Source of the DNA: Datnioides undecimradiatus
Lineage: Eukaryota; Chordata; Actinopteri; Lobotiformes; Datnioididae
Reading direction: 5' to 3'
Length of the DNA: 64,000 nucleotides
NCBI GenBank assembly: GCA_008933995.1
Contig: WARS01000090.1
Location: forward strand, 2,923,501-2,987,500
This document shows, piece after piece, positions 12,162 through 23,128 of this stretch (positions within the stretch are counted from its first letter, which is position 1; each line of letters opens with the position of its first letter). The notes under the pieces were generated by a model. It searched no databases and was not told the DNA's origin. It worked only from the letters and a program-made list of their open reading frames with translations. A program made the translations under genes and the position numbers.

Positions 12162-12184
12162 ACACACACACACACACACACACA
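12162..12184. repeat. (AC)n microsatellite
   Basis: Twenty-three bases of uninterrupted AC. Confidence 0.95.
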
Positions 12185-12968
12185 TACAAACCTCCCTTGC
12201 CTCTACCTGCAGACAGTGTGGAGAAGAGATAAGGCTGCATCAAATGCACAACGCAGTATTGATTTCCATGCCAACCAATCTCACCCAATCAAAAAAGGTC
12301 ACGCTGTGTAGAAATCAAAAAGAGGCCTCTTTGTTTCAGAATTGCATGCTGGGTAGCCTTCAGGCAGACAGATTCGGTGAGTGAGACAGTTTGAAGCGTA
12401 ACGTTTTTCATCTGTGGCTAACCACCTCGTGCAGCAGGCAAAATTGGAAAACAATATTGATATCTGACCAATGTAATGGCTCAGATATCAGTGTGAGAAA
12501 AGGCCATTTTTTCCCCCCGTCTCCTTTCTTTTCAGAAAAGTAGTCTGGGCTCGCTCTCATGCGTGGCGAAAGCAACCCCATTACACACCGGCGTTGGTGT
12601 GAATCTAATTTTGTCAGCCCCATGCCATGCCTTCCAAACTCAATCTGTAGCCTTTGTCCGTCTCCGCGGCTCAGCGAGACATGATAAACAAGGCAACAAT
12701 TCAAATCTGTGGGTCTGGTGGGCGGATTTCACAGCCTTCCTATGGCTCGGTGTGATGACGGTCAAGATGGGGGCTTTGGAAGGCGTTTTTGATGTGTTTG
12801 TGCGGTTCCGTGCTGGGTCGGGGTTACCCCTACATGCATTAATGAGCTGATGTGGCGTTTGATGTTGGCCTTCAAATCTCCTTTGGTGCTCTGGCCCTGG
12901 TGTCCACCCCTCAATCCTCCCTCCTTCTCGCACACAAACACGCTCTTTTACACACCGAGTCGACATCG

Positions 12969-12984
12969 CACACGCGCGCGCGCG
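12969..12984. other. Alternating CACACGCG tract (Z-DNA prone)
   Basis: Sixteen bases of strict purine-pyrimidine alternation, mostly CG. Confidence 0.6.
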
Positions 12985-13439
12985 GATGCTCGCTCATTTA
13001 CATCGCCGGCAGGAAGCGCTCTGCCTTGCTCTCCCGCAGCACTGTGCCGATGATGAAATGCGGAAGCGTGTGCACCTATGCTTGTTTTTTTTATGTTTGT
13101 ATGAAAGCAGGTCAGGTGGAGACAGCATATGTGACCAGTTTGTGTGTTTACAGCCGCATGTATATGTATGCCGACAAGACGACACTAATGCTAACGGTGA
13201 GAACAGCAAATGAGATGCCGCGAAACTTTCTCTGGACGAAGACAGAGTGTTTTCTGCTTCTCTCCATTCTCCTCGTGATTATTTCCTTTTTTCAGCGTGT
13301 TTTTTCCCACTCATTCGCCAAGTCCCCCCAAAAACCCCCATTTTTGTTCAGGCAGCCAGCGCGGCCTTCCAAATGCACAATTGCTTTCCTCTGTGAGCTC
13401 TCCTGTTTCCCGGTATGCTAATTTCCTGTGATGATCAGA

Positions 13440-13575
13440 GGGACACAGGGATAAAAGTGCTGCGCTTTAAGCACTTTGTAGTTTTTATATTGTTGCCATA
13501 GTAACATGAAACTGGAGGCCAAATCAATGTGGCTTCTCTCATTTGCATGGAGAAATAGAAACCTTAAACAGAAAC
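13440..13575. promoter_or_regulatory. Candidate enhancer: inverted repeat, RFX X-box, octamer
   Basis: Three motifs sit within about 100 bp. AAAGTGCT (13454-13461) and AGCACTTT (13470-13477) are perfect inverted arms around eight bases. GTTGCCATAGTAAC (13492-13505) fits the RFX X-box consensus GTNRCC-N(0-3)-RGYAAC at every position. ATTTGCAT (13541-13548) is the octamer bound by POU factors, in reverse. X-boxes of this quality are rare by chance and are used in ciliary and neural genes. No transcript start is evident, so a distal enhancer is the better reading. This is inferred from motif content only. Confidence 0.4.
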
Positions 13576-14504
13576 AGAAGGGAAGGAGAGAGGGAAAACA
13601 AATGCCATCCCACACTGCAGAGCATCACCCCTCCGTCAGTACGAGCTAGTTTAACAAGAACAACCTCTATTTATGCATGGCAAACACTTCCTCTACAACA
13701 GGCCAATTGCTTATTAAAGTGCATTTGCAAGAAAACAGAAACAGAGCCCAACTCTTTCTACCATCCTGGAGCTTTTAGCTGGTCTCTGCAAACACCTCCA
13801 TGTAGCTCCCATTCTGCACCGTTCACTTGATATGCACCCCGCATGCTGCTCGCCCCACTTTGAAGTTGCTCACAGGGCTATAGCGCTATGATTATCCTGC
13901 CCCTCTGCAAACCCTCTACTCCTGCTCTGAACTGTGTGCTGCCGACTGCAGGAGCCGCGGAGCTACAGCCCCGGCGCTGTCCAAGCTACTCAAACCAACC
14001 GCAGCCCCGATCCCGCTCTGATTCAGCCCGTGAATGCTTAATTAGTTGTTAATTATCTCAGCTCCTCCGCACACCACTCGCTGTATCTCGTCATTTATCA
14101 GGTTCCCAGACTGGGCAGCTGTTAATGAATGGTGTAATTTATTCAGCTCAATCTGTTTGTCCTCAGAGTGCAGCGCTGCGTAAAGACCGAGCGTGTGCAC
14201 ATGCATGGAGCGATTAGGAAACATCTTACTCTGCCATCAGAGTGGCGCATTCAAAGTGTCTGCAGGTAGCGCAGACGTACCCTCTCTCTCTGGGTATTAA
14301 CACCAAAACACTTCAGTCTAATTACCATTCATACAGACAGATTGGAGGTGGCACCAAATACACACCTTCTGTCAGCAGTCTCCTCCCATTCATCTATCGC
14401 TACACCCACCTGCCTCCAGGGGATGTTAGTTACACAAAACAGTTCGAGTGCACCCTCATCGGCTTTATAATTCATCATGCAACAGTTGAGGTTAGTGACA
14501 GAAG
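13576..14504. other. Spacer with possible conserved element
   Basis: The stretch 14030-14230 is AT-balanced, free of simple repeats, and carries paired homeodomain sites TTAATTAG (14038-14045) and TTAATTA (14049-14055), an arrangement resembling an HNF1 or POU palindrome. This is the texture of vertebrate conserved non-coding elements. Without alignment I cannot confirm conservation. I see no gene. Confidence 0.35.
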
Positions 14505-14509
14505 GAGGT

Positions 14510-14605
14510 TGACGTCAGATCAGCGTTCGAGAGGACTCCCGCCCATGAATAGAGTGGGAGGGAGGTAATAGATATAAAAAGAGGACGTGGGATCAGGAGG
14601 TTCTG
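14510..14605 (+). promoter_or_regulatory. CRE plus TATA promoter-like arrangement
   Basis: A full palindromic CRE, TGACGTCA (14510-14517), lies 56 bp upstream of TATAAAAA (14573-14580). That would put transcription start near 14600-14610 and the CRE near -90, the classical layout of cAMP-responsive neuropeptide and hormone promoters. A GGGAGGG element lies between. Downstream, an ATG at 14652 opens a 32-codon frame to 14750 that starts MVKKSCFLLVLA, a basic then hydrophobic run like a signal peptide, but it ends too soon for a known precursor. A 20-A run follows at 14756-14775. The promoter could be real, a retrocopy remnant, or coincidence. Confidence 0.3.
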
Positions 14606-14755
14606 GGTGCTGTTTGTTGCAGAACTCCACTGGATCTCATTATCTCTGTGCATGGTCAAGAAGTCATGCTTTCTGTTGGTTCTGGCACATGATACAAAAG
14701 GGGAAGCAAGAACCTCATTCAAATGCAGAATCCACTGGATAAGCTTGTAAATATT

Positions 14756-14775
14756 AAAAAAAAAAAAAAAAAAAA
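14756..14775. repeat. Poly(A) tract
   Basis: Twenty consecutive A just after the stop of a 32-codon frame. No AATAAA is visible immediately before it and I could not find flanking target-site duplications. Confidence 0.9.
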
Positions 14776-17700
14776 CATTAGCAGGGATCACAAACTGTAT
14801 ATCCCCCCTCAGGTTGCAGCCAGAGGTTAAGTCAGTTCAAAGAGGAAAACTAAAGCAGGTTTGGCTACATCCCAAGGAAACGTGGTGTTCGTAAGGCTGG
14901 CATGTAATTACCTCCAAAACAGCCCTCTGATTCCACTTAGCGCTGGGTTTAATCTTTATAGGCCTTCATAATACATGGCAGCCATTAGTCACTTCACATA
15001 GGTTGTTTGTCATCTTGCAGCAACATGGAGAAAACACAAGGGGACACAAGGCTGGGATTCTTGCAGCCCTCACAGAATTTCAGCCATCCCAAGAGGGGAA
15101 GCTCTGGGAATTTTGTAGCGGCCGAGTCAAAAATGTGCAGCGAATAGGGTTTGGGAGTGGAATTCAGAGATGAAAGCCAGACCTCCTCGCCATACTTCAC
15201 ACAAGGGGCCAAATTACGGGTGACGTCGTCGTTGTTTTCCACGGCCAAACAGATTAGCCTTAAATGAGGCCCTGGCTCGGCGGCTGCGGAATCCACTCAT
15301 CAGGCCCAAGTCCACGTGGTAGCCTGGTGTGATATCTCTCAGGCAGGAGCCGAGTAAACACGGAGTAAACACTGACATCATCTATGGGAACCGATCAAGT
15401 GTGACATCAGCGGGAAACGTACGAGAGCGGTGCCTCGTTCTAGGTTGCGATCTGCTGTTTAGGCTCTAGGATTTTGAGTGCTCGAGAATAACGACGCAAG
15501 ATTCAATGCTTTATTACTATTTTAATGCAGTTGATAGGAAATTGCTTGCAAAATCAACAGAAACCTTGAGGCATCACACAACTAAATTAGATTAAGACGA
15601 GCGGTGCAAACAGCAGAGCTTCTTTGGTAATAAAAGTTTAATGCATGAAAGAAAGAAAGAGGCCTGTTAGTTTCATTCTGCCGTATTCGACTGAGCCAGT
15701 CTGCTAATAATAAGCTGGTAATTACGCTGGATGTCCGTGGTCCAGGTCTGCTGACGCATCTCGCTTCGACCGTCCATTGCTGCGCGCGAGAACTCGTATT
15801 TCCTTTTCACTATGCATAACAAGCTTGCAGATCCTGCAGCTGTTTTATTATTCTCGCGCGTCTTCCTCCCATATCAAGTCCGAGAAACGTGACGTTTCAA
15901 TTAGTCTCAATTAAAGCGTGATTCGGCCTCAGTCTGGCAAAACCGAGGTACAACAAATGAATCAAAGTTGTGAACAAACAAAAAGGGAAGAAACACACGG
16001 AACTGTCCTTTAAATCAAGCGTACAGAGAAGGTGAACGGTGGGTGCAGGTGTCTTCATTAAAGGGAAAAGGCAGGTGTGCAAGCGAGCACTGACACACAC
16101 GTTCACTCCTCGCTTACAGCTTAATTGACGGCGCGCCCCTGGACACTGACCAGGTGTTGCCTTCATGCTGTTCGCATACCTGTCTCCTCTCAGCCACCTG
16201 ACTGAGGAGAATAAAAGCCCTGATTAATTTAGGCTGTAGCTTCCCTTTTAAAACCAGCCTGCTGCTCGCTTTGATCTGTTTGCACCGCATTTGATCTTTA
16301 GTGAGGCTGTTAACAGCACCACTGAATTAGACCGTTGGCCCCAGACGAAGTCCGTCTTAATTACCGTCCCCTCTACTTAACAAAAGGCCCGGGGGCCTCG
16401 GGCCTAACTGGTACGCCTTCTTCAACAGACACACACACACACCTTGAGGTTCACAGCAATTCAGAGGGTGAAGCCACATGAAAAACACATCGCGCATCTG
16501 GAAATGTCTGTGTATTTTCATTCACGTTAATTACTGCAAAATTAATACTTGAGCTGCTGTGTGGACTGACTTGAGCTTAGTTAGCCGTTTTATCTTTTGT
16601 TCATGGACCTGTGTTTTGTTTGTTTGCGTATAATTTAATGCCACAAATATTAACAATAATCCGAAATCAATTGCGATGGTTGGCACTTCTGCAGAAACAA
16701 GCAGCATCAATTCATAAAGTCCACAGATCTATAGACCCACTGTTTCCACTGAGATGCATGTGTTTTTCATGGTTTTTAAGCAATTCTATCGTTCAGGGGC
16801 TGTTTCTTTCATTGCTGAGATAATATATAATTTATGTGAATGCATGTATACAATATCATGCTACTACTTCTCCACTGAAATGTAAATTCTCTCTGGCTTG
16901 TCCATAATGAAGCCATTTGGGAATTTCTATATTAGATATCTTACCATTTCACCCAGAGGTCTAATTCTGCTTCTATCCAGGCCGATGCAAACAGAGAGAT
17001 AATACGGTGTGTCATTCCAATACGTTATCTGTAAATTGAAACCTAATTACATGCCTATAACTGTGGAATAAAATCAGCTTTATTATCTATTCATGTGCCC
17101 ACACCTGTGCCCTGACGTTAAAAGATATCCGCCTCCGCAATTTCAACACTGTGCACATCAGATTTCCTTCTTAAGATGGAAACCAGTATTTATGCTAAGC
17201 AAAAAGAGTTACAGTGTCAGTTTAAAATAGGTGGTGCTTTTGGTCCAGCTATAATAAGCAGCCACGGCCTCTTAGTCGAAAACCTACACGTGTGAATCAT
17301 GAATCTTGCTCACAGATCACAGGCGCGCTCCGAATGCCTGTTACATCTAATCTGATTTTCTTTTTTAAACGTGGCCTTTGATGACTCTGCAAAGTTCAGT
17401 TGCCACAGCGAATTCCCACCGAGCATCATGAGGGCAGTTGAAAAGGAGTAGTCAGGCCCACATTTGTCCGTTCAGTGGGAATCCCCCCACGTTGCCGTGT
17501 TCCTCTCACGACGTGACGTTACAGGGAAGAGTGGCGGAGGTGATGTGGCGCACGTTGAAATAAAAAGAACTGCTATTTAAATTATGAATTGAAGTTTTAA
17601 AAACAAATACACATCTTAAAAATGATAATGAAAGGATTTCTCACAACACGGCCCACTCTGCTGACATATACCTGAAAAACAAGGTGTCTGAGATCACGAA

Positions 17701-18259
17701 CATACAAATATGATCTGTCCAGGTTTGGTGGTATGAACACGATTATGCAAGAACATGATGGTGGAAACTGAGTTTAGGATAAACTTGAATAATATGAAGC
17801 TTTACCAACTGAGATTTGAGAGTGTGCACTCGCAATTAGGTCGAATTGCTGTATACAAGGTGCAAGGAGTCACGTGTAATGACAAATTCATCCCATCTTT
17901 GCATGTCCCCTCAGCTTCATGGTGAATTTTAGCCTCTTTTAGCAAATTGTTTTGGTTTTACAACACAGTGAAACTATTATGTGTTGGTTTAGTCACTCTA
18001 ATCTAAGTCTGTCAGCAGCTGGATCAGGGGGTCTCACTAAAGGTAACACTAAAAGGCAGTCTGAGGGTGGATGAGGAAGGACCCCATCTCTCGTATGAGC
18101 AGTATCATCTGAATGATGCATTCAGGTCCCCTGTTGACCTGACGTCCCTGTCCATCCCCCAGTTATTACATTTCGATGCAGCATGTCTAGCCATTACAAA
18201 CTCTGGTTTAGCAGCCCAGGAAAACAAAGAGCAGTTGTGTGCATTGTAAATCTCATGTG
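14776..18259. other. AT-rich spacer, possible conserved element 16850-17240
   Basis: No gene that I can support. The palindromic E-box CCACGTGG lies near 15312. GGCCCG and CGGGCC inverted arms lie near 16386. From about 16850 to 17240 the sequence is AT-rich, repeat-free and CpG-poor and includes CTAATTA (17043-17049). This texture fits a conserved non-coding element but is unverified. The 60-codon frame at 18067-18249 has no recognisable domain. Confidence 0.4.
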
Positions 18260-18267
18260 ATGCCACT

Positions 18268-18297
18268 CAGCCAATCAGATCTGTGCATTTATATAAG
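18268..18297 (+). promoter_or_regulatory. CCAAT and TATA motifs in tandem
   Basis: CAGCCAATCAGA (18268-18279) is a complete NF-Y site and TATATAAG (18290-18297) is a good TATA element. They lie only about 20 bp apart, closer than usual, and no convincing reading frame follows. This may be a weak promoter or a chance pairing. Confidence 0.25.
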
Positions 18298-20184
18298 CGC
18301 AGCAAATCAAGTCGGTGAGAAATACAGAGACGAGAGGAGTAACAGAGACGTATTTTAGTTTGAAACGTCCACCTCCCTGTTAAAAATGAACCTACATTCC
18401 CCAGTCAGTGTTATTTTTGGTTTTTTTTAAAACTTTACTTCATAGTTCTGCTGCTGTGTTATGCTGAGGAAACACTGCTGCACAGTTATAAGAACAAGAA
18501 CCGCTGCACACATTGTTCCCGTCAGTTCTGCTTATGTTTTCTGTTGCCGGAGTCAAATGCGCCTGAGTGCTCTTCGTGCGGACAGCGAGGAATGCACTGT
18601 ACGGGGCACGTGGTTGTGATAGATGTACGTTCCGTGAACAAGGGGCGCGCACTTTGGCACGAACGCACACGCACAGGGGCAGCGTTTTGGAATGCAGGAG
18701 GTGGAGGTTTATACACCTGACGATGAAAGACTTATTTGATTAAGGCTTTTAAGCTCAGAGCCAAGAGTTGATGTTAATGGACGGTGGTGATGGAAGGTGA
18801 GCACTCGTCTTTTAAGAGGAAGAGGGTCTTTCTGTTTCAGGTACGACAACAGTTTACGCGCTAACTTAGAATCTGATATTAGAAACAATGCAAAGACCTG
18901 CCGTCGGACAGTAATTCATCATATTTTAGGTTTTACGCCATTGGATGCCGCATACTTGTTCCGACGTAAGACATAGCTATCAAGATGTTACATCAACGCT
19001 TCACACAAGCCTTTATCGGGCAATCAGAGTTTTATGGAAACCCAGCATCATTTGTTTGACTCAAGCCAAAAGCACGTCAAACACTTTTATGGCTCCGCAC
19101 CTGATCTTTGAGGACTGTGTCGCTGCCTTGATCAAACAGCTCTGCCTGCATGCCCTTGAGGGGGCTCTCTGCACTTTCAACTCCTCATCAGCCACATGTG
19201 ACATCATCGGCACTCTTGCATACCTTTGTTGCATTTTTTTTTTTTCCTCGCGCACTTTAATTCGCAGCCACAAAAGATAAGAGGGACCCACAGCATACCA
19301 GCCAGTGTGAAGACGAGCGCCGACGAAGGAGCAACGCAACGGCAAAATAAACAGATTTCAAAGCGCTTTTATATCGAGACATCAAACATCCCATGCGATG
19401 AAACAACACGCCGCAGCCTGTTTTAATTGACACATTGACAACCTCAAACTTATGATAAGAAGAGAGGAGTGGGGGCAAGAAGGATGGAAGGAAGGAGGGA
19501 GAGAGGGAGGGAGAGAGGGGCTGAGGAATGAAAGAGAGATCAGCCCAAACTAACAACAATAATGGAATGATAGAGGGGCTTAATTTTGCCTGACAGACGG
19601 CGCTTTCATCAGATTGTGTGCCTTGAACTGCACCTTGATTAATTATTAAATAAGGCGGCCTGCACTCCAGCTCTGGCCCTCATTTGATGCTCCCGCAAAT
19701 GTGTTTCTGCTGACAGATAGAGGTCCACTGCTGGCCCCTGTTTACATATACACCAAAATAGAACAGCAGGCCCAAGTCCCAGTACTGTGTTATAAAGCAT
19801 GACTGGAGCTTTGATGGTATTACAGCCGCCTTAGGGAGCTTTTCACGTTTCGCACACAGATATTCTTCATCCCCACTACGCTGACCGTGTTGATTTATGT
19901 GTTTGTTTGTGCACGTGCGTTTCTGGGTCTCTCCGATAGTTGTCGCTGTTTTTCACAAGGTATTAATGGGGTTTTTAATCACAGGCTGCAAAAAAAGCAC
20001 GTAGTCCCACTCTGCATTTATACACAAAGTGCATTTCCATAATGTTTGAACGAAGCTTGTTGTCTGACTCTCCATCATTTAAGAGCATACTTACTTTAAG
20101 CATTAACTACTTGGTCTGTTTATAGACCAAAATCCTTTTTGCATTGTTAGAGATTAAACTAGAATAAACTACACACATCTATAT
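18298..20184. other. Spacer with possible conserved element 19565-19870
   Basis: A GGAA/GGGA-rich purine stretch spans about 19475-19520. The stretch after it (19565-19870) is repeat-free and includes ATTAATTATTAAA (19638-19650), which matches the HNF1 palindrome GTTAATNATTAAC at 11 of 13 positions. I see no gene. Conservation is suspected from texture only. Confidence 0.4.
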
Positions 20185-20603
20185 TGTCACGGTCTCTGTT
20201 TATGGTTATCTCCTGTTTTCCCTCATGTGTCCCTGTTTACCGACTTCCTGTCTTGCTCCTGCCTGTTCTCTTTGTCACCTGTGTCACTTGTTAATTAGTT
20301 TCACCTGTCTCCAATCAGCCCTCCTTCTCTGGTGTGTATGTATTTAGTTTTTTTTGGTTCCTTTTGCATTTCTGAATTGGTGATTTTCTTGGACTCAGCC
20401 CGTTCCATGATGCAGCCTTCCCTGTTCTCTGTTTGCTTTTCCGACTGATTCCCTGGTTCAGACCCTTGCCTGATTCAACCACCTGTGAGCCTTTGCCTTT
20501 GTGTTCACCACTGAATCATTGAACGGTCTCTGCTCTGCGTCTGCTGTCCGCATTTGGGTGCACCACCTTGTGTTCTCCTGTTCCCAGCGGGGCACAATGT
20601 CAT
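20185..20603 (+). repeat. CT-rich interspersed repeat, copy 2
   Basis: Collinear with 8412-8832, as described there. This copy keeps TGTCACGG at the start, GACTTCCTGTCTTG, TTAGTTTCACCTGTC, a CACCTGTGAGCC block, TGTGTTCA, and an end rich in CTGCGTCTGC and GCATTTGGGT, which I recall as typical of the 3' part of this teleost family. No coding capacity. Confidence 0.65.
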
Positions 20604-22582
20604 ATATTTAGATATTGCTCATGTTGGTAATCATTTTGTATGTGTGCTTATAATATGTACAGTCCATAGTTTGTTCACTACCATCTTAAGACTCTATAAA
20701 ACAAATGAAATCAAGTCGGTTTATTCCTGAAGACCATTTTTAAACTTGTTGAAGTTAAAGTGCTTTGGAGACACTGCAATCTGATAAAAACACAATATAT
20801 CATGAATAATTAATAAGAATAAATAAGAACACAGTATGGTCACGTGCTCAGGATGCATCGGGTGGATTTATATATAACAAATAATGACAGAATGCAGAAA
20901 TCTAATAACGAGGAGCTTTCTTTCTGGCCAATGATACGATGGCGGCAGTAACGGAGCTGCTGACAGAAGGTAGTAATTCATATATTCGCATATACACGAG
21001 GGTTTGGTGGTTAGTTTAAATAAAAAGATCACTTTTGTGACTCTAAAACAGCCATGCATCTGCAACATGTGTGGTATCAGAGCTTTCGGTTTTTAATTAA
21101 CAGCCTTAAATCATCCCTCATCTCTTCTGAGTGAAACATCTCCAGCAGACGCTGCTTTGACATGCTGCGACTACTGACTAGATGCAGATATATATGCAGA
21201 CCGCTTTACGTCTCGCAAACCTTGAAGTTCGACGTGGTTGCGTACGTGTGTTGCACCACAGACGTGCAAAGACGGAGTAAGAGGGCGATTTATGAATGCC
21301 CATGAATAACGTTTGAGTGCCTGCGCTTTGGCGTGCTAATAAGTGCTCCCTTCAAATCAATAAGACATGGGAAACAACAACCCTGGCCATCACTCAACGA
21401 ATCAAAGCATCATGATTTTCGCAGAAACAGTCAGAGCCGTCTTTATGCGCTGAAGTCCGTGCTCTTGGCCTCGATCTGACACGAGATTAGAGGAATAATG
21501 GTGACATCTGTGTCTACCTTCCCCGCTTCTCTCCCCTTGATCTGGGAGTCCTTGGTTTGCGGCCTACGTCTTCTCAGCTCCTCTTGTTTGGTTTGGGCAT
21601 ATCTGGCATAGCTGCGGTCTTGTTACTACTTCTCCCCCAGCTCAGCGCGTCTGGAGAGCCTCTCTCACACCTCCTTAGCTGTATCAGACAATGCACATAT
21701 ACACACTCCAACACGGGTAAACAGCTTCACAAAGATATACAATAAAACATTTAAACTCAGAAGGCAATTTGAGGGGAGATGAGGGGGAGACGCTACCCCA
21801 CTTGAGAGCATAATGACTAAAATGCAACCCCCCCTTGTTAAACCACCATCCCTCTTAATGCCCCTTGAGGTCACCGACAGGCAGACCCAGTCCAGACCCA
21901 GACGGCGTCCAATCTGGACCAGTTGCATGCACTGTAAATGCAAAAGCCAATACGACCTCGGTGTTTGTCCTCAGATAAACTGTCTTGCTCCCATTAAATC
22001 TTCTCCAGCTGATTCAGGTCTGCGAGGACATCTCCTGCCCATAAACTCACGCCCGCAGAAAGAGAGAGAAATTAGCGCGATATAAACAAGTCGTCTCGGG
22101 ATGAGAGGTAGTAGTATTCAGTAATGCCTTTGATCTAGCCTTAACTAGATCGCTTTGAGAAGTCCAATTTACGGCTGCTTCTCCCCACAATAGCTCATTG
22201 TGTAGAGAGCTGGAGATGATCTAATCACCGCTGCCCTCAGAAGTCTGAGTGAGGAGATGAAGAGGAAACATAGTGGAAACATTGTCATCCATCACTTTTG
22301 ATGTTAAAACACATGATGGCTTCGCCTTATCTGATTTTTCTTCCAAATTAGTAAGACCCAAATGAAATGAAGCAGATCAAACAAGTTGAGGGAGTCATCT
22401 AATTGCGTTACACACCCACACTCCACTTCCTGCGGTGAGCTGTCCTCTTCGTCTGTAGGAATGGGCAGTGTGATGAGCAGATGGGAGAACAATGCTCCTG
22501 GTTTGTTGAATGGTGCGCACAGGTTTTTATCAGTGCCTGTTCGCGCAGCAACACACGCCGCCGTTCCCAAATACAGATCTCG

Positions 22583-22619
22583 CACACACACACACACAAA
22601 AGGCGTTTTTTTTTTTTTT
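22583..22619. repeat. (CA)8 followed by poly(T)
   Basis: CA tract at 22583-22598, seven bases of spacer, then 14 T (22606-22619). Confidence 0.9.
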
Positions 22620-23088
22620 CTCACAAACTTCAAACAAACTCTCTGGTTACCCCCAAAAGACAATCGATGTCCCGTTATCGTCAGCAATCCTGAAAAACCT
22701 CCCTTCAATCCGTTGAGAGCTGAGATGTCAGCTACACACCCAAAGACAAAGCCGGGCGCAGATACCGACCCGTGCCATCCGCTATCTATGGCACGGAAAA
22801 ACAAGGCACATTCTGAAATGCCACCTCGTGACTTTTTGGAGGAGCTAATCTATTCTATTTAATGTAGTTCAGAGGGGCCCCGGCTCCGCGCTGAAGACAC
22901 AAGGCAGGATTAGTCCTCATACAGCGGTGGCAAGATGAAAGGAGATAAACCACTTAGCCTGGTTCTTGGATGACTTTATATATTTATTTCCCTCAAGTCT
23001 CTTCCCAACGTTTGAAAAGGGATTTAGCAGCGAAGACACTTAAGTCTCTGGAAGTTAATCTTTTTTGCTCTTTCAAATAAGTTGTGGA

Positions 23089-23128
23089 TTTTTTTTTTTT
23101 TTTTTTGCGTGCGCACGCGCGCGCGTGT
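23089..23128. repeat. Poly(T) joined to alternating CG run
   Basis: Eighteen T (23089-23106) run straight into 22 bases of strict purine-pyrimidine alternation (23107-23128), mostly GC with two GT and one CA step. Such a run can adopt Z-DNA under supercoiling, and the T run is stiff and nucleosome-poor. They may therefore mark an open site, but this is inference. Confidence 0.7.

Larger units (their letters stand above)
11111..13439. other. Non-coding spacer, longest chance ORF
   Basis: Contains the AC microsatellite 12162-12184 and an alternating CACACGCG run (12969-12984). A 189-codon open frame lies at 12852-13421 but begins with GTG, includes the CG repeat, and resembles no family. I see no supportable gene. 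Confidence 0.5.

Noticed and set aside
12852..13421. 189-codon open frame, the longest in the window
   Set aside because: Starts at GTG, runs through an alternating CG repeat, overlaps other open frames and shows no domain. A frame this long is expected by chance in 64 kb.
13454..13477. AAAGTGCT hairpin considered as a miR-430/302-type gene because of the AAGTGC seed
   Set aside because: The stem is only 8 bp. A miRNA precursor needs roughly 20 or more paired bases.
21557..21745. Short product with a leucine-rich hydrophobic run like a signal peptide
   Set aside because: The frame starts at TTG, not ATG, has no promoter or splice context and ends soon after the run.
22304..22862. Opposed 166- and 158-codon frames on both strands
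   Set aside because: Both strands open over the same bases, including a CA/T repeat. Neither product resembles a protein family.
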